Shown here: positions 27,730 through 35,545 of the stretch, piece after piece | How positions within the stretch are numbered: the first letter of the stretch is position 1 | How the letters are laid out: every line of letters begins with the position of its first letter | DNA from: Wenjunlia tyrosinilytica | GTDB taxonomy: Bacteria; Actinomycetota; Actinomycetes; Streptomycetales; Streptomycetaceae | Length of the DNA: 64,000 nucleotides | Direction: 5' to 3' | Assembly (NCBI RefSeq): GCF_014646055.1 | Contig: NZ_BMMS01000001.1 | Coordinates: 124,001 to 188,000 of the forward strand | Translations under genes and position numbers: made by a program | The notes under the pieces: model-generated | Seen by the model: the letters and a program-made list of their open reading frames with translations, nothing else | Databases searched by the model: none | Told to the model about the DNA's origin: nothing

Positions 27730-27783
27730 GGTGCTCACCCTAGCCAACGTCCGACGAACCCCCGATCCCGGACCTGCACCGCT

Positions 27784-27814
27784 TGACTGTACTGCCGTAC
27801 GTTCTACAGTACTG
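27784..27814. promoter_or_regulatory. Probable TetR operator and promoter between divergent genes
   Basis: GTACTG (27789-27794) and CAGTAC (27807-27812) form an inverted repeat with 12 bases between, around a CGTACG core (27796-27801). TTGACT at 27784-27789 is a good -35 element for the rightward acyl-CoA dehydrogenase gene, with a TACAGT -10 candidate at 27805-27810. The dyad would cover the promoter, as expected of a TetR repressor site. Confidence 0.5.
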
Positions 27815-27861
27815 GTAGCAGTTCATGTCGTGCCCTTACGCTTGGCAATCGGAGGCTCCCC

Positions 27862-29013
27862 GTGCCGGTCGACCGCATGCTTCCCACCACCGAAGCCCGC
27901 GACCTGATCGAGCTCACCCGCGACATCGCCGACCGGGAGCTCGCCCCCATCGCCGCCGAGTACGAGGCCGAGGGCAGGTTCCCCCGCGAGGTGTTCCGGA
28001 CGCTCGGCCGCGCCGGGCTGCTCTCCCTGCCCTACGGCGAGGAGTACGGAGGCGGCGGCCAGCCGTACGAGGTCTACCTCCAGGTCCTCGAGGAGATCGC
28101 CGCCCGCTGGGCCAGCGCCGCCGTCGGGATGAGCGTCCATGTGCTCTCGTGCTACCCGCTGGCGCAGTACGGCACGGAACAGCAGCGGCAGCGCCTCCTG
28201 CCCCCGCTGCTCGAGGGCGAACTGCTCGGCGCGTACTGCCTGTCCGAACCGCAGGCCGGCTCCGACGTGGCCTCGATGAGGACGCGCGCCGACAAGGCCG
28301 AGGCCGGGATGTTCACCCTCACCGGCACCAAGGCCTGGATCACCCACGGCGGCGAGGCCGACAGCTACACGGTCTTCGCCCGCACCTCCGACGACCACCG
28401 GCACGGCATCTCGTGCTTCACCCTGGACGCGGCCGAGGCCGAGGGCCTGTCGTTCGGGGCGCCCGAGAAGAAGATGGGCCTGACCGGTTCGACCACGGCG
28501 ATGGTGAACCTGGACGGTGTGCGCGTCCCCTCCGAGCGCCTGGTCGGGGACGAGGGACAGGGCATGTCCATCGCCCTGAGCGCCCTGGACTCCGGGCGGC
28601 TGGGGATCGCCTCCGTCGCCGTCGGCCTGGCCCAGGCGGCGCTCGACGAGGCGGTCGCCTACGCCAAGGAGCGCCGGCAGTTCGGCAAGGCGATCATGGA
28701 CCACCAGGGGCTGGGCTTCCTGCTCGCCGACATGGCGGCGGCCGTCGAGTCGTCCAGGGCCACGGTCCTGCACGCGGCCAGGCGGCGTGACGCCGGGCTG
28801 TCGTTCTCACGCGAGGCGAGCATCGCGAAGCTGGTCGCCACCGACGCGGCGATGAAGGTCACCACCGACGCGGTCCAGGTGCTGGGCGGGTACGGCTACA
28901 CCAGGGACTTCCCGGTCGAGCGCTACATGCGCGAGGCGAAGGTGATGCAGATCTTCGAGGGCACCAACCAGATCCAGCGCCTGGTGATCAGCCGCCACCT
29001 CTCGAAGTCCTGA
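27862..29013 (+). CDS. Acyl-CoA dehydrogenase
   Basis: This 383-residue protein starts at GTG 27862 after GGAGG. It is a standard FAD-dependent acyl-CoA dehydrogenase catalysing alpha-beta desaturation of an acyl-CoA in the cytoplasm. Visible motifs are YCLSEPQAGSDVASM (FAD/substrate loop), AWITHGGEAD, KKMGLTGSTTAMV and DAVQVLGGYGYTRDFPVERYMREAK. The C-terminal MQIFEGTNQIQRLVI carries the usual catalytic Glu. Chain-length preference is not predictable. Its TGA stop (29011-29013) is the first three bases of a 660-bp tandem array. Confidence 0.95.
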   Translation: MPVDRMLPTTEARDLIELTRDIADRELAPIAAEYEAEGRFPREVFRTLGRAGLLSLPYGEEYGGGGQPYEVYLQVLEEIAARWASAAVGMSVHVLSCYPLAQYGTEQQRQRLLPPLLEGELLGAYCLSEPQAGSDVASMRTRADKAEAGMFTLTGTKAWITHGGEADSYTVFARTSDDHRHGISCFTLDAAEAEGLSFGAPEKKMGLTGSTTAMVNLDGVRVPSERLVGDEGQGMSIALSALDSGRLGIASVAVGLAQAALDEAVAYAKERRQFGKAIMDHQGLGFLLADMAAAVESSRATVLHAARRRDAGLSFSREASIAKLVATDAAMKVTTDAVQVLGGYGYTRDFPVERYMREAKVMQIFEGTNQIQRLVISRHLSKS

Positions 29014-29670
29014 CCGCCCAGGTCCTGACAGTCCGGACCCTGACCGCCCGGCTCCTGACCGCCCGGCTCCTGACCGCCCGGCTCCTGACCGCCCGGGCCC
29101 TGACCGCCCGGCTCCTGACCGCCCGGCTCCTGACCGCCCGAGCCCTGACCGCCCGGCTCCTGACCGCCCGGCTCCTGACCGCCCGGGCCCTGACCGCCCG
29201 GCTCCTGACCGCCCGGCTCCTGACCGCCCGGCTCCTGACCGCCCGGGCCCTGACCGCCCGGCTCCTGACCGCCCGGCTCCTGACCGCCCGAGCCCTGACC
29301 GCCCGGCTCCTGACCGCCCGGCTCCTGACCGCCCGGGCCCTGACCGCCCGGCTCCTGACCGCCCGGCTCCTGACCGCCCGAGCCCTGACCGCCCGGCTCC
29401 TGACCGCCCGGCTCCTGACTGCCTGGGCCCTGACCGTACGGGTCCTGACCGGCCGGCTCCTGACCGCCCAGGTCCTGGCTGCCTGAGCCCTGACTGCCCG
29501 GGCCCTGACCGGCCGGGTCCTGACCGCCCGGCTCCTGACCGGCCGGGCCCTGACTGCCCAGGTCATGACCGCCCGGCTCCTGACCGGCCGGGCCCTGACC
29601 GCCCAGGTCATGACCGCCCGGCTCCTGACCGGCCGGGCCCTGACCGCCCAGGTCATGACCGCCCGGGCGC
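29011..29670. repeat. 44-unit, 15-bp tandem repeat array (minisatellite)
   Basis: The array is 44 uninterrupted units of exactly 15 bp. The main unit is TGACCGCCCGGCTCC, with variants in the last five to six positions (GGGCCC, GAGCCC, AGGTCC, AGGTCA). Central units follow a looser 45-bp order of two common units plus one variant; the outer units are more diverged. The first unit begins on the stop codon of the acyl-CoA dehydrogenase, so TGA recurs every 15 bases in that frame. The other strand is open in all frames and would read as a collagen-like Gly-Gly-Gln-Glu-Pro repeat. That frame runs antisense into both neighbours without a plausible start, so I treat the array as non-coding. Confidence 0.97.
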
Positions 29671-29838
29671 GGTGGGCTCCCTCGAAGAGGGGAGGCGGGT
29701 CGGGGCGGTCGGCGCACCGGCACGGGAGTTTCAAGAAGGGCACACGAAGTACACCTGGCGTACCACTGACCGCTCCCTTCGGGCCAGTAGTGTTCCGGCC
29801 ACTTCCCGATGTCCGTTCCCCGTGCCCGAGGAAGCGAT

Positions 29839-30759
29839 ATGAGCACTGCGACCGCCGTCCCCTCCGAGCCGCGCCCCAGCCGACTGGACGACGTCAAGGG
29901 CTGGTTCCCGGGCCTTGACCAAGTGCTTTTCGACTGGCTCCTCTCCCGCCAGGCCCGCCTGGGGGAACGCGGGGACGTGGTGGAGATGGGCGCCTTCATG
30001 GGCAAGAGCGCGATCTTCACCGCGGCCTACCTGCGGAAGGGCGAGCGGTTCACGGTCTGCGACCTCTTCGACGCCCCGGCGCCGGACGAGGACAACGCGG
30101 CCGAAACCCGTAAGTCCTACTCCACACTGACCCGCGTCGCGTTCGAGCGGAACTACCTGTCCTTCCACGACGAGCTCCCCCATGTCGTCCAGGGGCCCAC
30201 GTCCGAGATACCGGACCATGTCGCCCCCGCGACCTGCCGCTTCGTCCACGTCGACGCCTCGCATCTGTACGTGCACGTGGCCGGGGACATGGAGAACACC
30301 CGCAGGATCGTCGTCCCCGAAGGCATCGTGGTCCTCGACGACTTCCGCTCCGAGCACACCCCCGGCGTGGCCGCCGCCACCTGGGAGGCCGTCTTCACCC
30401 GGGGGCTGCGGCCGATCGCGCTGAGCACGCAGAAGTTCTACGGGACCTGGGGCGACCCCGGGCCGATCCAGGAGGATCTGCTGGAGCTGGCGGCGGGGCG
30501 CGACGACCTCCATGTGAGCGTTCCGGAGATCGCCGGGAGCAGGGTCCTGCGCTTCTCCGGCCGCGCCAAGCCGCCGACGGGCCCGCGCTCGCGCTTCCCC
30601 GCTCCGGTACCGCCGCCCGCTCCCACCCCGGCGGCTGCCGCGGCTGCCGCCGCCCCGGCGGCGCTTCCCTCCGGTCATTCCTCGGTGCGTCGACTGGCAA
30701 AGGAGATCCTGCCGCCGGTACTCACTCGGGCGCTGCGCCGTCGTCTGCGACGAGGCTGA
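29839..30759 (+). CDS. TylF/MycF-like SAM-dependent O-methyltransferase
   Basis: This 306-residue protein starts at ATG 29839 after GAGGAAG. The SAM-binding motif is VVEMGAFMGKSAIFTAAYL, and VHVDASHLYVHVAGDMENTRRIVVPEGIVVLDDF carries the metal-binding Asp pair typical of macrocin-type sugar O-methyltransferases. From about residue 240 a Pro/Ala-rich linker leads to a basic C-terminal helix (VRRLAKEIL, ALRRRLRRG) that may contact membrane or nucleic acid. No sugar biosynthesis genes adjoin it; the nearest is the exopolysaccharide locus 7 kb away. Methylation of a glycan is only a possibility. Confidence 0.8.
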   Translation: MSTATAVPSEPRPSRLDDVKGWFPGLDQVLFDWLLSRQARLGERGDVVEMGAFMGKSAIFTAAYLRKGERFTVCDLFDAPAPDEDNAAETRKSYSTLTRVAFERNYLSFHDELPHVVQGPTSEIPDHVAPATCRFVHVDASHLYVHVAGDMENTRRIVVPEGIVVLDDFRSEHTPGVAAATWEAVFTRGLRPIALSTQKFYGTWGDPGPIQEDLLELAAGRDDLHVSVPEIAGSRVLRFSGRAKPPTGPRSRFPAPVPPPAPTPAAAAAAAAPAALPSGHSSVRRLAKEILPPVLTRALRRRLRRG

Positions 30760-30835
30760 CCGCCGGGCGGAGCAGAGGCTTGCCGCCGGGCGGCGCCGAG
30801 GCCATCCACCGGGCGTCACCGGGGGCGGTAGCCCG

Positions 30836-31015
30836 GTGGCCGGTGGGTGAGGGCCATGGCCGGTGGGTGAGGGGGCGTGGCCGGTGGGCCTTCGCCGGTG
30901 GGCCGTGCCCGGTGGGTGAGGGGTTGTGGCCGGTGGGCGGGGGCCGTGGCCGGAGAGTGGGGGTCGTGGCCGGAGGGCCTTCGCCAGTGGGCGGGGGGCC
31001 GTGGCCGGTGGGCGG
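30836..31015. repeat. Imperfect GGCCGGTGGG(T/C)GAGGG-type repeats
   Basis: The 180 bp between the convergent methyltransferase and KDPG aldolase genes are built of about ten to eleven imperfect units around GTGGCCGGTGGG, of variable length. It is strongly strand-biased (G-rich on the plus strand), so G-quadruplex formation is possible. No gene is supported here. Confidence 0.7.
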
Positions 31016-31630
31016 TCAGCGCAGGGCGGCGGCCTCGCGGGCCAGTCGCTCCACCACGGCCCAGTCCTTCGCGGCGAGGGCCTCACCGGGCAGCATCCAC
31101 GTCCCGCCCACACAGCCGACGTTCGGCAGGCCGAGGTAGGAGGGCGCCAGCCAGGCGTTGATCCCGCCGGTGGGGCAGAAACGGGCCTGCGGGAGCGGCG
31201 AGGCAAGGGAGTTGAGGTACGAGGTGCCGCCCGCGGCCTCGGCCGGGAAGAACTTCATCTCCCGCACCCCGCGCTCCAGCAGCGCCATGACCTCGGAGGC
31301 CGTCGAGACCCCCGGCAGATACGGGACGCCGGACCCGGCCATCGCGTCCAGCAGGCGGGGCGTCCAGCCGGGGCTGACCATGAAGCGCGAGCCCGCCGCC
31401 ACCACTGCCTCGACCTGCTCCGGTGTGAGCACCGTGCCCGCCCCCACCACGGCGTCCGGCACCTCCGAGGCGATGGCCCGGATGCCGTCGAGGGCCACAG
31501 GGGTGCGCAGGGTCACCTCGATCGCCGGGAGGCCGCCCGCGACCAGGGCACGGGCAAGGGGCACCGCGTCGGCGGCATCCTCCAGCACCACGACGGGGAT
31601 GACGGGCGCGAGGTCGAGGACGGAGGCCAT
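31016..31630 (-). CDS. eda: 2-dehydro-3-deoxyphosphogluconate (KDPG) aldolase
   Basis: This 204-residue protein is taken from ATG 31630 (MASVLDLAPVIPVVVLED). It cleaves KDPG to pyruvate and glyceraldehyde-3-phosphate. Motifs fit the class I aldolase: ALVAGGLPAIEVTLRT with the conserved Glu, GAGTVLTPEQV, and the Schiff-base Lys in MKFFPAEAAGG; FCPTGGI binds phosphate. Other enzymes of the Entner-Doudoroff or hexuronate routes are not in the window. A perfect 22-bp palindrome lies just upstream, so the gene is probably under a dedicated repressor. Confidence 0.93.
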   Translation of the reverse strand: MASVLDLAPVIPVVVLEDAADAVPLARALVAGGLPAIEVTLRTPVALDGIRAIASEVPDAVVGAGTVLTPEQVEAVVAAGSRFMVSPGWTPRLLDAMAGSGVPYLPGVSTASEVMALLERGVREMKFFPAEAAGGTSYLNSLASPLPQARFCPTGGINAWLAPSYLGLPNVGCVGGTWMLPGEALAAKDWAVVERLAREAAALR

Positions 31631-31658
31631 GGCCCCATCGTGCCCAGGAGCTACCACT

Positions 31659-31680
31659 GTGCGCAACGTACGTTGCGCAC
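31659..31680. promoter_or_regulatory. Perfect 22-bp palindrome upstream of eda
   Basis: The half site GTGCGCAACGT is followed directly by its exact reverse complement, with no spacer. The site begins 29 bases upstream of the eda ATG, inside the 144-bp gap between yaaA and eda. Length and perfection make chance unlikely even at high GC. It is a strong operator candidate; IclR- and GntR-family sugar-acid regulators are the likely classes. Confidence 0.7.
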
Positions 31681-31774
31681 GGTGCAATGCCGCCGCGAGG
31701 AGCGGCGGGCAATGGCCTCCTCCGTGCGACGATCCCGGGACCGACGATCCTGTGCCCGCGGCCGACGACCGCGG

Positions 31775-32575
31775 CTAGTGGATCTCCGTCACCAGGACAT
31801 CCACCTGCCATGCCGTGCCCGCCCGCTCCGGAGCCCGCGCCTCGACCCGGTAGCCGAGCGCTCTCAGTGCCTCCACCAGCTCGGCGGGTTTCCTGGGCCG
31901 GTGCCCGGCGACCAGCAGATCCCGGGTGAGCCGCCCCTTGGTGGCCTTGTTGAAGTGGCTGACCACCGAACGCTTCTCCACCCCGTCGACCGTCTTGACC
32001 TGGAGCACCCGCACGGTCGCCGTACGCCCCGCCACCTCGCCCTTCGGCTTCCACGCGCTCGCGTAGGCGGACGACCGCAGGTCCAGCACCAGCCCCCTGC
32101 CCGCCGCCTCCGGCATCGCCGAGGCCATGGGTCCGCGCCAGAAGGCGCCGAGCGCGCCGACGCCCGGCAGCTTCACGCCCATCGAGCAGCGGTAGGGCGG
32201 GATGCGGTCACCGATGCGCACGGCGCCCCACAGCCCGGAGAACACCAGGAGCGAGCCCCGGGCTCGGCGGCGGGCGGCCGGATCCAGCGTCGCCAGGCCC
32301 AGCGCGTCGTAGAGCACGCCCGTGTACACCTGGCCGGCGGGCAGCGCGGGGGCGGTGAGCAGACCCGCGTTCCTGGCGGCCTCCTCGCGCAGCCCCTCGC
32401 TGAGCCCCAGCACCTCCAGCGCCTTGGCCTCGTCGCCGGAGCACAGGTCGACCAGGGCGCCGAGCACCGCGCCGCGCGCCTCGGTCAACGAGGGCAGCCC
32501 CAGTCCGTCGAGGTCCAGCGCCGGACCCGACCCGGCGGCGGCCTTGCCCTCGGAGGGGGGAAGCAGGACGAGCAC
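31775..32575 (-). CDS. yaaA: YaaA-family peroxide stress protein (DUF328)
   Basis: This 266-residue protein starts at GTG 32575 after GAGGAG. It begins LVLLPPSEGKAAAG, the family hallmark, and has QVYTGVLYDALGL, LLVFSGLWGAVRIGDRIPPYR, a DLRSSAY stretch and SHFNKATKGRLTRDLL. In E. coli YaaA lowers free iron and DNA damage under peroxide stress, and the fold binds DNA. A longer in-frame start at 32698 would overlap the RNB gene's control region and lacks family similarity. It is divergent from the RNB ribonuclease gene. Confidence 0.92.
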   Translation of the reverse strand: MLVLLPPSEGKAAAGSGPALDLDGLGLPSLTEARGAVLGALVDLCSGDEAKALEVLGLSEGLREEAARNAGLLTAPALPAGQVYTGVLYDALGLATLDPAARRRARGSLLVFSGLWGAVRIGDRIPPYRCSMGVKLPGVGALGAFWRGPMASAMPEAAGRGLVLDLRSSAYASAWKPKGEVAGRTATVRVLQVKTVDGVEKRSVVSHFNKATKGRLTRDLLVAGHRPRKPAELVEALRALGYRVEARAPERAGTAWQVDVLVTEIH

Positions 32576-32691
32576 AGCGAACTCCTCAACACGTTCGGCG
32601 GCGGCGGACGCCGCGCTCACGCAGCATATGGCTCGAAGTGGAGGCCGACCGTTCCGGGCAGTGCACCCGGTGGCGCCGTACTCTGGGCTGC

Positions 32692-34134
32692 GTGCCACTG
32701 CGACACATGCATGTGAGGACCGCGGACGGTGAGGAACTGCGCGCGGCCCTCCGTGCGCTGCGCGCGAAGATGGACATCCCCGGAAGCTTCCCCGCGGACG
32801 CGCTCGCCGAGGCCGAGAAGGCCGCCGTGGATCCCCGTCTGCCGTCGCTGGACGCCACAGACATCCCGTTGTTCACCATCGATCCGCCCGACTCGACGGA
32901 TCTCGACCAGGCGATGCACCTGGCGCGCAACGGCTCCGGCTACCGCGTCCACTACGCCATCGCGGACATCGGTGCCTTCCTGACCCCCGGCGGGGCGCTG
33001 GACGCCGAGGCCCACAGGCGGGGCACCACCCTCTACTTCCCCGACAGGCGGGTGCCCCTGCATCCCCCGGTGCTCTCGGAGGGCGCGGCCAGCCTCCTGC
33101 CGGGCACGATCCGCCCCGCCCTGCTGTGGCGGCTCGACCTCGACTCCTCCGGAGAGGTGACCGACGTCGAGGTGCGCCGCGCCCTCGTGCGCAGCCGCGC
33201 CAAGCTCGACTACGCGGGAACGCAGGAGGCCATCGACTCCGGCACCGCCGAGGAACCCGTCACCCTGCTGCGCACCATCGGCACCCTGCGTGAGGAGCTG
33301 GAACGTGAGCGGGGCGGCATCAGCCTCAACCTCCCCGAGCAGGAGATCGTCGAGCGCGACGGCGGCTTCGCCCTGGAGTACCGGGCGCCGCTGCCCGCGG
33401 ACGGCTGGAACGCGCAGATCTCCCTGATGACCGGCATGGCCGCCGCCGATCTGATGACCTACGCCGGAATCGGCATCCTGCGCACCCTCCCGGCCCCGCA
33501 CGCCGACGCCGTCCAGCGGCTGGAGCGCGTGGCTCGCGCGCTCAACGTCGACTGGGCGGTGGGCACCCCGTACACGGACGTCGTCCGGTCCCTCAACCCC
33601 AGCCGCGCCAACCACGCCGCGTTCATGCAGGAGTGCGCCACCCTGCTGCGGGGCGCCGGCTACGCCGTGTTCCCCAACGGCTCCGAGCGCCCGGCGTGGC
33701 ACGCCGCCGTCGCCGACGCCTACGCCCACTGCACCGCGCCGCTGCGGCGCCTCGTCGACCGCTTCACCGGGGAGATCTGCGTGGCCGCGTGCGCGGGCAT
33801 CGAGGTGCCGGAGTGGGTGCGGGCCGACCTGGCCGGACTGCCGAAGATCATGGAGTCCGCGGACCGCCGCGCGGGCCAGGTCGAACGCGGCTGCGTCGAG
33901 CTGGTCGAGGCCGCGGTGCTCGCGGACCGGGTCGGCGAGGTCTTCGACGCGGTCGTGGTGGACGTGCGGGAGAAGGAGCCGACGGTCGGCACGGTCCAGC
34001 TCCACGAGCCCGCGGTCATCGCCCGCGTCGAGTCACCTCCGGGCAGCCCCGGCCTCCCTCTGGGCCGCAGGCTGCGCGTCCGGCTCACCGAGGCCGACCC
34101 GGCCAGGCCCAAGGTGCTGTTCGCCCCCGCGTAA
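32692..34134 (+). CDS. RNB-domain ribonuclease (RNase II/R family)
   Basis: This protein of about 480 residues starts at GTG 32692; ATG 32707 is an alternative. It is a 3'-5' exoribonuclease catalytic domain without the cold-shock and S1 domains of full RNase R. The metal-binding stretch is FTIDPPDSTDLDQAMH with the catalytic Asp residues. HYAIADIGAFLTPGGALDAEA, GTTLYFPDRRVPLHPPVLSEG and the AHCTAPLRRLVDRF signature also match. It would degrade RNA in the cytoplasm. It lies only 18 bp upstream of rnpB, on the same strand, so the two may share a transcript. Confidence 0.94.
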   Translation: MPLRHMHVRTADGEELRAALRALRAKMDIPGSFPADALAEAEKAAVDPRLPSLDATDIPLFTIDPPDSTDLDQAMHLARNGSGYRVHYAIADIGAFLTPGGALDAEAHRRGTTLYFPDRRVPLHPPVLSEGAASLLPGTIRPALLWRLDLDSSGEVTDVEVRRALVRSRAKLDYAGTQEAIDSGTAEEPVTLLRTIGTLREELERERGGISLNLPEQEIVERDGGFALEYRAPLPADGWNAQISLMTGMAAADLMTYAGIGILRTLPAPHADAVQRLERVARALNVDWAVGTPYTDVVRSLNPSRANHAAFMQECATLLRGAGYAVFPNGSERPAWHAAVADAYAHCTAPLRRLVDRFTGEICVAACAGIEVPEWVRADLAGLPKIMESADRRAGQVERGCVELVEAAVLADRVGEVFDAVVVDVREKEPTVGTVQLHEPAVIARVESPPGSPGLPLGRRLRVRLTEADPARPKVLFAPA

Positions 34135-34152
34135 CCACTACGATGGAAGCAC

Positions 34153-34564
34153 GGCGGACGAGCCGGCCGGGCGGCCGCGTCGGAGTCCTCGGACTCCGCC
34201 GAGGAACGTCCGGGCTCCACACGGCAAGGTGGTGGGTAACGCCCACCCGGGGTGACCCGCGGGACAGTGCCACAGAAAACAGACCGCCGAGGGCTTCGCG
34301 CTCTCGGTAAGGGTGAAACGGTGGTGTAAGAGACCACCAGCGTCCGGGGTGACCCGGACGGCTAGGTAAACCCCACCTGGAGCAAGGTCAAGAGGAGCCG
34401 CCCCCGGGCGGCTCTGCGCGGACGCTCGAGGGCTGCCCGCCCGATGTCCGCGGGTAGACCGCACGAGGCTGTCGGCAACGGCAGCCCTAGATGGATGGCC
34501 GCCTCCCCCGGGGCCGCAAGACCCCGGGGAGACAAAACCCGGCGTACAGGCCGACTCGTCCGCC
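34153..34564 (+). ncRNA. rnpB: RNase P RNA (bacterial type A)
   Basis: This is the catalytic RNA that matures tRNA 5' ends. The ends pair as helix P1: GGCGGACGAG (34153-34162) with CTCGTCCGCC (34555-34564). Conserved core blocks are present: GAGGAACGTCCGGGCTCC near 34200, the ACAGAAA element near 34273, GGTAAACCCC near 34365, GCAAGGTCAAGAG near 34384, and the 3' pseudoknot strand ending in CCGGCGTACAGGCCGACTCG near 34540. Length of about 410 nt fits actinobacterial RNase P RNA. A strong hairpin follows at 34587. Exact mature ends are estimated from P1. Confidence 0.97.
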
Positions 34565-34586
34565 GCCACCCGGGACTTCACCACGG

Positions 34587-34614
34587 AGGGCCTCCGATCT
34601 GCGTCGGAGGCCCT
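34587..34614 (+). terminator. rnpB terminator hairpin
   Basis: AGGGCCTCCGA pairs perfectly with TCGGAGGCCCT around the loop TCTGCG, 22 bases after the end of rnpB. There is no long T-run, as is usual in Streptomyces. A copy with one changed base in 28 occurs at 40643-40670. Confidence 0.8.
34587..34614. repeat. 28-bp direct repeat, left copy
   Basis: The rnpB terminator sequence 34587-34614 matches 40643-40670 at 27 of 28 positions, the one difference being T versus C in the loop. The copies flank a 6-kb block of accessory genes in the same orientation of the loop sequence. It is either an attachment-type duplication or reuse of the same terminator. Confidence 0.6.
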
Positions 34615-35011
34615 GTGCGATCTTTCACGGGCTCGCTGTCTTACGCAGGGAAATGTCCCTCGCAAGTCCCTCTGACAGCACTGAGAGTCCTTGAGAAGTC
34701 CCTGGAAAATCCCTCGGTGAGACACCAACACCGCCCGAACTCACCGCTTGCCCGCCTTGGTCTCCGTCCGCGCGTTGGGCGCCCGGCGCGGGGGCCGGGG
34801 GCTACGGATGGGGAGGCGGGGCTGATGGACCGACAGGCGCGAGACGAACTGAAAGCCTCAGTAACCGCGGCCTTCGGCAACACGCTCTGGCCACCGCACG
34901 GCTCTGCCCACTGGTGCTGCCCGTAGGTGCGGGAAGGCGCGACGCGGGTCAGTCGAGTCTTGACAGTCCAAACACGAAGTGGTGGTCGTCCGCCGCCGCC
35001 GGAACGGAGGG

Positions 35012-35545
35012 TCAAGCCTTGATGGGCAAGGCGAGGACCATCGCGCAGACCTTGCGGACACCCTCGGCGGGGGCAGGCGGAACGTGGGCGTAGCCCCAGG
35101 ACTCGTAGTGCTCGACGAGGCAGGTGCGGGAGGTGAGCACGCGAAGAACCGCGCGTGCTTCGGTACGGGGCGCGAGTAGTTCGTGGTGCATCCGCCGAGC
35201 GACGCCTGTCTTTCGCCACGGCTTGCGTACGCCGAGCTCGGCGAGGGTGAAGGTGCGGCTGCCTGTCTCGGCAATCCAGTCGAGGGAGAGATGCGGCGCC
35301 GTTCTGGTCCACCAGTCAGTGTCCGGTGGGAGAGGCGAGCCGAAGGCGTAGCCGACCGCTTCTTGGCCGTCGTAGCCGATGACACATTCCCAGGTGGGGC
35401 TTGTACACCATCTGTCGAGGCGTTCACCGAAGGCAGCGGTGTCTCCGACGGGGTCACCGACGTACACATCGGTGTACAGGTCTAGAAGCAACTGCCGCAG
35501 ACCAGGGGCATCATCACGTCGGAAGTGGTGCAGCTCGACAGTCAT
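35012..35545 (-). CDS. GNAT-family N-acetyltransferase
   Basis: This 177-residue protein starts at ATG 35545 after AGGAG, overlapping the stop of the upstream XRE/TPR gene by four bases (ATGA). The fold begins VELHHFRRDDAPGLRQLLLDLYTDV. Acetyl-CoA binding is at LAELGVRKPWRKTGVARRMHHELL, a version of the R/Q-x2-G-x-G/A loop. The C-terminal HYESWGYAHVPP is typical. The substrate is unknown. Such pairs of an XRE/TPR regulator and a small acetyltransferase are common in Streptomyces. Confidence 0.85.
   Translation of the reverse strand: MTVELHHFRRDDAPGLRQLLLDLYTDVYVGDPVGDTAAFGERLDRWCTSPTWECVIGYDGQEAVGYAFGSPLPPDTDWWTRTAPHLSLDWIAETGSRTFTLAELGVRKPWRKTGVARRMHHELLAPRTEARAVLRVLTSRTCLVEHYESWGYAHVPPAPAEGVRKVCAMVLALPIKA

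Larger units (their letters stand above)
34565..35011. other. Gap after rnpB: terminator, then remnant-like sequence
   Basis: This stretch holds the rnpB terminator hairpin (34587-34614). About 390 bp without a convincing gene follow. The bases 34621-34735 are less GC-rich than the neighbourhood and carry repeated AAGTCCCT/GTCCCT words. A short open frame, ATG 34826 to 34926, would encode MDRQARDELKASVTAAFGNT and 13 more residues, but has no clear ribosome site. It may be a decayed remnant at the edge of inserted DNA. Confidence 0.5.

Noticed and set aside
29011..29670. CRISPR-like array
   Set aside because: Units are 15 bp, directly adjacent and near-identical, with no spacers and no cas genes; it is a tandem minisatellite.
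28923..30020. 365-residue minus-strand frame with collagen-like Gly-Gly-Gln-Glu-Pro repeats
   Set aside because: The frame runs antisense into the acyl-CoA dehydrogenase and methyltransferase genes at both ends, has no ribosome site at any start, and its openness follows from the repeat unit lacking stops on that strand.
31775..32698. Longer YaaA protein starting at 32698
   Set aside because: The extra 41 residues lack similarity and run through the divergent promoter region. GTG 32575 has GAGGAG in place and gives the family N-terminus.
34444..34926. 160-residue frame starting inside rnpB
   Set aside because: The first half is RNase P RNA and its terminator. Only the final 33 residues could be a small or decayed gene, and no ribosome site supports it.
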